64,000 nucleotides of DNA from Enoplosus armatus (taxonomy: Eukaryota > Chordata > Actinopteri > Centrarchiformes > Enoplosidae), in NCBI RefSeq assembly GCF_043641665.1, contig NC_092198.1, forward strand, positions 4,872,501 to 4,936,500. Reading direction: 5' to 3'. A program made the translations under genes and the position numbers. Position 1 is the first letter of the stretch, and the number at the start of each line of letters is the position of its first letter. Shown one piece after another: positions 55,000 to 64,000 of this stretch. Below the pieces are notes generated by a model. The model had not been told where the DNA came from. It worked only from the letters and a program-made list of their open reading frames with translations, and did no database searches.

Positions 55000-56050
55000 G
55001 TTTACTATCCATTCCTTTTTGTTAGCACTTGTTCTTCCTTTGGGACAGGACAGCTTTCCATATTTTGTAGTCAGAGAGAGGCAGCTGTGATTTGGACCTG
55101 TCTATTCCAGAAGAACTAATCTCTATATATCCATGCAATTTCCATAGAGGAGATTCTCAAAATATATATGCACTATGATTCCTGCTGAGTGGTATGCTAG
55201 TTTCATGCAGGCAGCAGACGACAGGTAGCTAGTTAGATATTAAAGTTGCTGAAGTCCCTCCACTCTTTCTTACCCACACTGTAGGTCTTTTTTATGGTAC
55301 TTCCTGAAGGAAACATTGAAGGCAAGCGCATTCTCCACTGTTCATGACGCTGTGGTGTCACTGCACTGCTTCTGTCATTTCCAGTCATGGGTTTAGTTCC
55401 ATTCAGCTCAATACAGAATTCTATCAGCACTGTTCGTAAAGGAATAGTTCAAAAAATTTTAAAATATCACTTCTTAGAGTTTGGTGAGACTTTCTCCAAA
55501 GTGTAGAGATAGGTCTGGCTATGCGAGACTAGTCCAAAGGTAACAAAATCCAACGACCAGCATCTCTGAAGTGAACTAATTAAAATCTTTAATCCATACA
55601 AAATTGTAAAAAAAAAAAAAAAAAAAACAATTTATGGTTTCACAGGGGCTTATTTTTTGGGACACATCATTGTGGTAAATGTGGTCAACTTTTAACCTGG
55701 AAGTTACATGTTACAGGTAACAGTTAAATGTCAGACATTCACATTCACCACTGACAGCAGCTCCATTGCAAAAAAGCTTCTCATTCAGTCAGTGACTCTA
55801 TATGATTCAGTTGTTTAATTTTCAAGGATTGGTGTTTGTTTACAGATTTGTTTGTTTATGTGCAGAACACCTCGACTTACTACAGTTTAATCAATATCAT
55901 GATTTTTATGATGAATATGCAAACACGTTAAGTACAATGTATAGTATAGTAATATGTACAATGTACATGTATAGTATAGTAATATGAGTGTAAAAAAGAA
56001 TCATCTTCATTGTGCCAACCTTTATCATAGGCAATTTCAGTGATTCAAAG
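55000..56050. other. intergenic downstream of TAAR copy 14
   Basis: Contains a 20-base poly(A) run near 55606-55626 that could mark an old retroposed end, and TATAGTATAGTAATATG repeats near 55940-55986. No gene is recognised. Confidence 0.4.
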
Positions 56051-56056
56051 TCAAAG

Positions 56057-57058
56057 TCAAGACAGTTTTGAGTTAGTAAAATCCCCCTGAAACACCTTTC
56101 CAGAAATGATCATTCTAAACGCTGATCTGAACCAGCTGTAAAAGAACGCATAAATAAATGGATTGAGCATTGAATTTGCTAGTGTAACCCAGTTCAGTGT
56201 TTCAATCACAGGTACTGGTACTGACTCGTTACTAAACGGCACAAAGGTGATACAAAGAAAGAGAGGGGCCCAACAGATCAAAAAAACTCCCATCACAATA
56301 GCCAGAGTTTTGGTGGCCTTTCTCTCCGTCTTGCTGACAGCTGCTCCAGACTTTGTGCTCTGACAGGTTGTGTTCTGGATGCTGCGTGCCTGTCTCTGAG
56401 CAACAAGGAAAATCTTCAGGTAGATACTAAGCAGCACAATTGCTGGTAAATAAAATGAAAAGGTAGGTCCCAAAGTGCTTGGTAGCAGGACATCCATAGA
56501 ACAGCTTTCTTCACATTTTTCATGGTTTAATCCTGAAATGATTATACCAATTCCAGTTAAAACAGAAATAATCCAGTTTACCAGGATCATGATCACAACA
56601 ACATGATCATTTATCTTAGTTCTATATGTCAGAGGCTGACACACCGCATAATATCTGTCTATGGAGATACAACATAGGTTCAGAATAGAACATGTGCTCA
56701 GTGATACATCAAAACTGCCTCGAACTTTGCAAAATAAGTCCTCATGATACAGACATGAGCTGAGAGAGAATGCCATGCTGAAAGGAAAGACTATAATCCC
56801 AACAAGCAGGTCGGTCACAGCCAGAGAGAGAATAAGGTAGTTAGTAGGAGTGTGGAGCTGTTTGAAGTAAATGATGGAGATTAGAACGAGAAGGTTTCCA
56901 CATATGGTGACAACAGCTAATAAACCAAGGAAAATATACATTAAAGTACATACAACAGAAGGGTTGCTTGTCAGTACATAAGAAAAATTGCGTATTTCAT
57001 AGCAGGGATGTATGTCAGTCATAACTACAGACCTGTTGACATTGGCCTCTGGCTCCAT
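56057..57058 (-). CDS. TAAR-type olfactory receptor, copy 14
   Basis: The 333-residue receptor starts [20 protein letters not shown], with sequons at residues 8 and 24. Asp3.32 is in GSFD and DRYYAV follows. TM2 reads [11 protein letters not shown], Thr for the usual Ala, with Asp2.50 kept. TM6 reads CWAPLFLC, and TM7 reads [16 protein letters not shown] with Leu7.43. ECL2 Cys residues lie in CEESC. The C-terminus is [16 protein letters not shown] at 57058 is 12 nt after TTGCAG. A donor ATA|GTATGA at 57220-57221 predicts a 151-bp leader intron. It is the last gene of the cluster in this window; no AATAAA is seen close downstream. Confidence 0.94.
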   Translation of the reverse strand: MEPEANVNRSVVMTDIHPCYEIRNFSYVLTSNPSVVCTLMYIFLGLLAVVTICGNLLVLISIIYFKQLHTPTNYLILSLAVTDLLVGIIVFPFSMAFSLSSCLYHEDLFCKVRGSFDVSLSTCSILNLCCISIDRYYAVCQPLTYRTKINDHVVVIMILVNWIISVLTGIGIIISGLNHEKCEESCSMDVLLPSTLGPTFSFYLPAIVLLSIYLKIFLVAQRQARSIQNTTCQSTKSGAAVSKTERKATKTLAIVMGVFLICWAPLFLCITFVPFSNESVPVPVIETLNWVTLANSMLNPFIYAFFYSWFRSAFRMIISGKVFQGDFTNSKLS

Positions 57059-57296
57059 GCTTCTAGGTTCCTGCAAATCCTGGACTCTTCCTCAGTTAAT
57101 TATTAAATAATGGAAAAACATAATTTGAAATAATATTCACCACAAATGTACAATCTCAAAATCAGTTTTGTTGAGAAAAACAAGATTAAAAGAGCTTAAA
57201 AGAGGGGGTCTAGTTTCATACTATGATAATACAGCATTGGTGTTCGTCCTTGGTCACTGTGTCACTGAACAGTAGCTTTGGACTTTCTCAACCCCT

Positions 57297-57350
57297 GTCT
57301 CATTACCATAATTAATCATCTCTATTATTATGCTCCAGTCATCCAATAAG
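57297..57350 (-). promoter_or_regulatory. promoter module of TAAR copy 14
   Basis: ATTAATTATGGTAATGAG is present exactly, preceded at a longer distance by TTATTGGATGACTGG, an inverted CCAAT box. Confidence 0.65.
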
Positions 57351-57423
57351 ATATTACAAACAATTTATACATGTTTCATGAGACGCCCAAACAACAACGC
57401 CATGATGGTGTGATGACAAACTA

Positions 57424-57428
<5 letters not shown>

Positions 57429-57486
<58 letters not shown>
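57429..57486. repeat. (GT)n microsatellite
   Basis: More than 25 GT dinucleotides, ending GTATGTGTGT. Confidence 0.97.
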
Positions 57487-57489
<3 letters not shown>

Positions 57490-57491
<2 letters not shown>

Positions 57492-59805
57492 TTATTGGCT
57501 CTGTGCATTTGCATGAACAAAAATATAACTTACATACAAACCTCTAAAGTAAACAGATTCATTGTGAAGTGATTCATCCGTCAGTCGACATAAAATAAAT
57601 CACCCACTTCTCTGATGAATGAATGGTCAGGAAAGCAAAAATGTTAAATATTTTCAGTCTCCAGTTTATTTAATGGGAGGTTTTGCTGATTTTCTTGTGG
57701 TCCATTTTATATTGTAAATTGAACACATTTGGGTATTGGACTGTTGTAAAACAAGTAATAAGTAATAAAGCTTCAGAAGCTTCTTCGGTGGATGCAGTTA
57801 GAAGAGACAATCCATATTCACCATTTGTTTGAGGATATACCTACAGTGAAAATGCCGGTCCTCCCATTCATTTTGAATGAGTATAGTGGGTTCAGGGTGC
57901 GGCGGTGGTAACCGCTGGGGGTTACGAAAAAAACGCAGTTGAGATGAAAAGTTGAGACTGATTCAACTTTTGGAGAAACGCAACCCGACGTTGGGCCATG
58001 GGCCACCAATCAGACTGGAAGACGCCCATGAGAAGAAGAACCATGTTTACCTTTTACCGAAAGTAAATGAGTGTTTTTAATGTGTTGATGCAGACAGACG
58101 ATCACTGAAAATCAGGCAAAACAATACTAGTGTCAGTGTTAGTGCCAATTCAGCAGTCTCACTGTGAATGACAGGAATGCTTAAAATGCTGTAGTGGCAA
58201 GTTTTATGCGGACGTCCCACTAAATAGTCACAGAGTGTCTTCCCTGCTGCATCTGAACAAGACATGAACACTACTACAACAGGAACCTTGGTCACTGTCA
58301 TAGTGATTTTGTCAAAGAAATGTATCTTTGTCTGGCTACTTTATGTAGTAAGGTAAATCTGGTCAAGTTATGTTTGCTAAGGTCACCTGAATCTTAACAC
58401 CTGATAACAATTGATACCTTACCAGCGTGCTTTAATGTGTTTCTCAATCTCAGACTGCATGAAAAGTGTCAAATTAAGGTGTCATGGAAAATATCTAGTG
58501 CAAGAATCTGTGACCTGAGAGTGAAGTTCAGTTTTAACAGAGAATTAGATCTGTTTCTTCTCATTGAGATGTGGCTTTGTGTCCTCACTGTCACCTCTCC
58601 ATCTGCTGTTCCTGACACAGCGTAGGTGTAGGAAAAAACACTGACTTAGGAGTTGAACCCAGAATAAACTCCGAGTTAATTTTTTAAATAGAACATGTGG
58701 CAATAGGTTTGTAAATCCCCATAAAGGCTACCATTTTGGGGTACACCAGTGCAGCTAAAGTTCCAAGTCCTTCATTCACCCAAATGTAAATTTCCAAGGG
58801 TTTCGCCGTATTAGCAACTTGTATTAGTTAGCCAGGGCACCTCGCGATTAAGCTGTCATGTTACGCTCACCTGTCGAAGCTTCCAGTGGCTTCATGGTCC
58901 AGACTTTAGAGTACAAACTAAGCAGATCTAACAATCTGAATCATCAGTGTGACCAAATCTGTCGTTTTTTGCACTGAAAGCTGACTGAAAGCACTGTTAT
59001 CAGCTCAGCCATTATATACAGTATGTTACTTAAAGCTTACTGTGGGAATGCAAAAGCCACAGTAATACTCCTTGCATGGGCCCAGTTTTGCACAACAAGT
59101 CCTCCAAATTAAATGACAAAATACGTTGTATCTGCAAAATCCTTTGACTGTGGTTCATAAAAAATCTGTTTTATGACGTGACAACGCACTGGTTAGGTTA
59201 GGTTTGGTTACGTTTAGGCACAAAAACCACTTGGTTTGGTTCCTTAACCCTCCCTACATGGACTTGTCGCTCTGTAACAACATCACCTTGACTTCCTCCT
59301 TTGCTCCCGTCATAATTACTACGCCACTGGAGGGCTTTGTCACTTGAACCTAAACATATGTCGTTTTTGGGCACTTGCTGAAATGACTGATGCTGTCACT
59401 CATCTTGGAAGGACAGTCAGGTTTTGTAATGAACTAAACAAAAACAGTTTGAACCAGCAGAAGACTTCACTACTAAACTGAACACAGTGAGAAAAAGCAC
59501 TGTAGCATTTTGAACGATGATGCCAGCTAGCTCAGAAAAAATGAAGGAAGTGATTATGAATCTTTGAACTTCCTTTCTAAAATGACTTTGCAGAATAGAG
59601 CACCAGACCGCTTCTACAAAAACTTCTTTTCATTCTATTCTTGTTTGTTTTATTTGTATTAAACTGTAACTGTATTTGTAGGTTATGGCTTTACAGTTTG
59701 TTTCCCTTAACTACTTTTATCACTGAAATGTTTATTTTTTTCCTGATATTGCTATCAGTGGTGTCTGTTATTAGTATGTTGTGTTTTATGACCATTTTAA
59801 CTTAG
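57490..59805. other. intergenic, no gene recognised
   Basis: A long stretch with only short frames lacking recognisable domains and no clear repeat. This appears to be the right flank of the TAAR cluster. Confidence 0.4.
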
Positions 59806-59807
59806 GT

Positions 59808-59870
59808 AAAGTGTCTTTGAGTACCCTGAAAAGCGCTATATAAATAAAATGTATTATTATTATTTCTATC
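59808..59870 (+). mobile_element. LINE 3'-tail fragment
   Basis: GTGTCTTTGAGTACCCTGAA, then AAAGCGCTATATAAATAAAA and a TATT-repeat end: the same tail as found inverted at 11118-11190. Confidence 0.65.
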
Positions 59871-60050
59871 ATGGTTTGAAATACAAAGCGCTCTTATGAC
59901 ATACTTTTTAAATCAAAAGTTTAAAGCAAGTTGATGCAGATGCTCACTTGTGTGTTCATAATTATGTCTCCAGTTAGATGATGTGATGCAACAACCTTCA
60001 ATTAGAGGTGTGAATGTATGTTGTGGTTGCTGGTCCCTGGGCTACCTTTG

Positions 60051-60052
<2 letters not shown>

Positions 60053-60100
<48 letters not shown>
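60053..60100. repeat. (CA)n microsatellite
   Basis: About 24 CA dinucleotides. Its six-frame translations (His-Thr runs) are artefacts. Confidence 0.97.
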
Positions 60101-60103
<3 letters not shown>

Positions 60104-60109
60104 TCCTGC

Positions 60110-60990
60110 CTCCATCATCACACCTCTTCAACCTGGGGCCTTACTGTTTTCTAGCAATAACAAAACTAATAGAGCAAAACAAATGCATGGCCACTTAATG
60201 ATGTGAATAATGACGTAATGCACCCACAGAGTCCAATTTAATGAGGAACAAGGAACAAACAAGAAATGTGACAATAGCCCTCCTTAGAGTCCAGGGAATA
60301 CATTCTGTTTATTCACTGAATATCAAGACAGAAGTTTTCTTAGGTGTAAACTTCACTTAAAGGATGATTCAGTCCGCATGGAATTCTTCCATTTGCATCA
60401 TGGTGTTATGTGACTGCACAGAAAAAAAAACAGTCCAATTGATAGTTTCCAGAATGTCGATGAACTTTGATAGTCCACTGGTTAGAAACACTCAAAGCAC
60501 CATCATCCTTTACTGACCAGTTGACAGCCGGTGGCAAAATAGTTAACACTAGCTCAACTTTAGAATCTATGTAGCATCTATAAGACTTTCTCACAGAAAG
60601 GCAAACAGATAATATTGTTATAGTGTTGATTGTGCATACTGTATAGTTAATATGTACTGTAAATATGTGCAATGAGAAGGCCCAGTGTTCTGGGTTATTC
60701 TTCTTAATAACTAATGATTGTAAATCCACACCAGATCACATCACAGGTGTTTTCCATCAGCTGTCAAGGGTTTTGGGTGTGTCTAGAAGAGCAACATGCC
60801 AGAGGGTTTTTATTTTTGAGGGACAGGGACGTTTCCTTGATATTACATAATATTAACTTCTCGAAGGGAACTTGAATATTTTGATTGACTTTCTGATCCA
60901 CCACCTCTACCGTAAAATACTGCTTAGGCTTAAGAAACTAAAACTGCCTGGTGAAGGGTAGGGGAAAGATTGCCTTTATGAAACCAACAT
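60110..60990. other. intergenic, nothing recognised
   Basis: No gene or repeat is recognised in this stretch. Confidence 0.35.
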
Positions 60991-60999
60991 TAGTCAAGT

Positions 61000-61170
61000 T
61001 TCCATCCAACAACAGGTCCTCGTGGCGAGGGTGGATACATCAAGCCAGCACTGAGAGACTCAGGAAGAGCTTCTACCCTCAGGTCACTAGGATCCTGAAT
61101 GAAGTCACTACATTTCACTGTGCCTTATATGATTACATGTGACAAATAAACTTGATTGATTGATTGAAAC
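61000..61170 (+). pseudogene. LINE C-terminal and tail relic
   Basis: The translation at about 61027-61110 includes HQASTERLRKSFYPQVTRIL, a typical LINE C-terminus. It is followed by ATGTGACAAATAAACTTGAT and a TTGA-repeat end. Everything upstream is missing. Confidence 0.65.
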
Positions 61171-61520
61171 AGTGTGTTTATCAGCTCTAACGTAAGTTGC
61201 GATCATTAGCATTTCCAGCTAACTAGCTTAGTAACTGAGCGTGACTTTCAAGGCCCACAGCATCAACTGTGTAGTGCTTCCCCACTGTCTGGAAACCAGT
61301 CCTGGATACTATCAGAGTTGAGGGTAATGTCAGCAGCTCTGTCCTGCTCTTCATTGGATTTACGGAAGTTTACGTTACAGATACCCTTGCCAACGTTACC
61401 CGAGATAGTTTTACATTTGCAGATAGTCCTCATCCTAGAATAGAGTGACCATATTTTCAAAACCCCAAACCGGGACCCTCAAGTGTACTGCATGTCCATG
61501 CACACGCTTATACATGGGTA

Positions 61521-61601
61521 AGGTAGCTCATTCTGTCAGGTAGGAAATATCTATCAGAACGGATTACTATGTATTTCCTACCTGACAGAATGAACTACCC
61601 T
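61521..61601. repeat. inverted repeat, about 29-bp arms with 22-bp loop
   Basis: The left arm (61521-61549) contains CATTCTGTCAGGTAGGAAAT and the right arm (61572-61601) contains ATTTCCTACCTGACAGAATG. The arms pair with only one or two mismatches. The RNA would fold into a long hairpin. It may be a small inverted-repeat transposon end pair or a hairpin transcript. Confidence 0.85.
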
Positions 61602-62489
61602 ACTTTTAATCCTATTTGTCAGGGTTGTATGTCTGCTTCTTACACATATATGACCTCAGTAGCTACTAAACAATGGTTTTGCTAGGATAGGTCATTACGA
61701 GTGAGATGCTTAGTTCATCACCCTAGAAGGCCTCTCTCTTATAATGTTGAAAGTGAAAACGTGTTTACAAACAGTATGTAAGTATGTCAGCTCAGCTATG
61801 CAGCCAGACAGGGTTGTGTTGGAATGAAATAATCAGCGTGATCTTACATTTTTCCTTATCATGCTTACATGTGTCTTCAATAGACCAGCACACACAGAAA
61901 ACGACACAGCTCTCCATTGCTCAATGTTATACACAGCACTCCTTTTACACAAGCACATCCCATTGTCTGCACAATTACCTCAAAGTGGTTCAGTGGTTCT
62001 CAAAGTTTTTTTTTTCAGTGATAAAACAACGTCACCCTACTTCTGACTTTCATCTGCAACACAGTGCTTTGTTGTTTCTGGAGAGGATACTATGACCACA
62101 AGAGGTGACATGTCTGGTATCTGTTGAAACAAATGACTAATGCTGTCGATTACTGCCACAAGAGGCAAGCATGGGTCCCGTTCTTTGACTCATGAGTCAC
62201 TGGTGAAGCTGGAAAAAATCCAACTGTGGCTGACTGATGCTCAGTACCCAAGTACTGAATGAGTAAAAGGAAATCCTAAGCTCCTCTTTAAAACTAGTCT
62301 GGTCTGTAGTCAAGCGTAGTCAAGACACTGAATGTGGCGAGTTTTTGATAAATTCTTGTATTGATGAACTGTCTGTTTTTGATGATGTTGGGATTGCTGA
62401 TGGTCTGCTCCCTAGTGGGAATTTAGTATTGTTCTTCTGTTATTTGTTTCAGGGTGGTCGTTATTTTTTGTTCGTTTTCTTGTTTTTTT

Positions 62490-62668
62490 GTATGGTGTTG
62501 TATTGTGTCTGTGTAATGTTTTGATTTACTATAACTGATTATCTCTGTAACATGCCGGTCACTCTTGGCCTCCGCCCAGGGACTACAGCTTCTAGCTATA
62601 TCTTCTACAATACATGTAATGTGCATCGTCCCTGCTAAATAAACAATAAATTGATTAAAAAAAAAAAA
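62490..62668 (+). mobile_element. retroposed 3' end with poly(A)
   Basis: CTGGTCACTC-like sequence leads to GTAATGTGCATCGTCCCTGC, TAAATAAACAATAAATTGAT and a 13-A run at 62656-62668. This phrase is familiar as the 3' end of a fish LINE or retroposed unit. No coding part is visible. Confidence 0.5.
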
Positions 62669-63034
62669 ATGTTTCCGTTCACCGTATGGCCCAAAGTAAA
62701 ATGCATGGTTTTGCTTCGTAGGTCATCCCAGGAAAAACATTTAAGATATGTGTGCACTTCATTAACTGAAAAAAAGAAATGGTTGTGGTTGACCTCTTTT
62801 GTGTAATTCAGAAATACATTGTTGATTCTTAATTCCTCCCTTTAAATTGGCAGCTGTCCAAAGGCTTTTAAAACTGCCATGCCTCAAACAGTAGCTGTTC
62901 CTTTCTCAAGTGGTTTTGGACCACAACATAGAAGAAGAAAGAGCAGTATGTAAGAGGAACCATTGTCTTTATTATTGTTTTTTGTAACACTTATTCTCGA
63001 AAAACAGTGTCAAGGAGGGTTGTGTGCTGTGTGA

Positions 63035-63175
63035 TATCAAATTGAAAAAAAGCTACCTGGAAAAATTCCAGTCTAACTTTAGATCACATCATATTGTAGA
63101 CACAGCCCGGGTCAGAGTACACCATGATCTGAGACAATGTTCATCTGTACTGGTCCTACGTGCTACTTGAGAAAT
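63035..63175 (+). pseudogene. LINE reverse-transcriptase fragment (L2/Rex1-like)
   Basis: The translation near 63050-63170 reads LEKFQSNFRSHHIVDTARVR and then VHHDLRQCSS. It corresponds to the conserved FQSGFR-HHSTETALVRV segment upstream of motif A in L2/Rex1-type elements. It is short, with no continuation. Confidence 0.65.
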
Positions 63176-63179
63176 GATT

Positions 63180-64000
63180 TGGATGCTAACATGGCTCTAA
63201 ACTGTTTACAGTCACACTGAAAGAAAACTGTATAGTATACTATGACCAAGTGGGGGCCCTGTACAAAATGTTGTTTGGGGGCCCCTATTTTGCTCACAAG
63301 ACGCAGCTCCCCTATACATAAAAAAAAGGCTAAGATGGCAGCTTGGGTCCCCCATAGGGCCCCCTGGTGGCTTCGGGCGTCCTATGCAACCACATACTCC
63401 GCATATAGCAAGAAACAACCCTGATGGGAGTATAAATGATGAATGCAGATGAATAAATGACCTAAAACAAAATCATGATCGGGACTGTTTGAATGCAAAA
63501 ATGGGATTTTAAACATTTGAAATGTCTTCCCGCCCCACCACAACCTTCTGTCAGCCACCTTTGGATGCTGAACAAAAACATAAAACTGTATACACATAAA
63601 ATAAATATCATCACGCTCACAGTGCTCTGCCATACAATATTCACTTATGCCGAGGATCAGATCACTTAACTTGCCAGACAGGTGTGTGACTCAGACAAAG
63701 CATTCCAGGAAGTCGACTTTCTCGTGTTTCTCTCATGTTTGATTATTGGTCAATGTATCTGAAGACGGTACAATAAAATGATCGTTCCCTTTTTGGAAGC
63801 CAGAAGACAATGAGAGGTAAACAAATACAATTAACATTTTAAAATGTCTCTCTTATTTTTTATCGGTGGTTAATTATCATGCTGTCAGGCAAACTGTAGA
63901 GGAGTAAAAGAATTTAACACTAAACCAATTTTACTTTGAACCCATTTTACTAAACAGGCGAAAGTATTTGGTGAAGGTGAACAGATACTATGAATGGAAC
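63180..64000. other. right end of window, nothing recognised
   Basis: A GGGGGCCC-containing stretch (63250-63370) might be repeat-derived. No gene is recognised. Confidence 0.35.

Overview
The window is vertebrate genomic DNA, most likely from a percomorph-type teleost. The evidence is a dense cluster of teleost-style trace amine-associated receptor (TAAR) genes, several fish non-LTR retrotransposons, a tRNA-derived SINE, and long CA/GT microsatellites. No prokaryotic, viral or plasmid gene organisation is seen. I cannot name the species.

Layout. 0.13-3.7 kb holds a LINE on the minus strand with an uninterrupted endonuclease/reverse-transcriptase frame. From 5.8 to 57.1 kb there are 14 intact TAAR-type receptor frames: copy 1 on the plus strand, copies 2-14 on the minus strand. 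Each body is one 314-336 residue coding exon. In every copy an acceptor-like AG lies just upstream of the ATG (usually 12 nt). In copies 3-14 a donor-like GT lies 119-157 bp further upstream, so the coding exon is probably exon 2 behind a non-coding leader exon. Most minus-strand copies share a promoter-proximal module: an inverted CCAAT box followed by an ATTAATTATGGTAATGAG-like homeodomain-type element. Copies 2-6 and 13-14 are diverged from each other and widely spaced. Copies 7-12 (28.1-49.4 kb) form a tandem array with a unit of about 3.2 kb, made longer in places by a LINE (two spacers) and a solo LTR (one spacer). Marker variants in the spacers indicate that a three-gene block was duplicated, (7,8,9) to (10,11,12), with later gene-conversion-like mosaicism. 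From 57 to 64 kb there is no recognisable gene, only repeat relics, microsatellites and a long inverted repeat.

Function. All 14 receptors carry the TAAR TM7 fingerprint NSxxNPxxY...F/YxWF, DRY, the Cys3.25-ECL2 disulphide and an N-terminal Cys. They are expected to be Gs/olf-coupled chemoreceptors of olfactory neurons, each possibly chosen singly. All lack Tyr7.43 of the aminergic pocket. Array copies 8-12 have also replaced Asp3.32, the classical amine counter-ion, with Asn, and none has Asp at 5.42. Copies 9 and 10 carry a new Glu at 7.42. The array is therefore a good candidate for a recently expanded receptor subfamily with altered, perhaps non-classical, ligand recognition. Other oddities are loss of the toggle Trp6.48 in copy 2, loss of Trp7.40 in copy 12, and an orphan promoter-like module at 7.86-7.91 kb beside the lone inverted gene.
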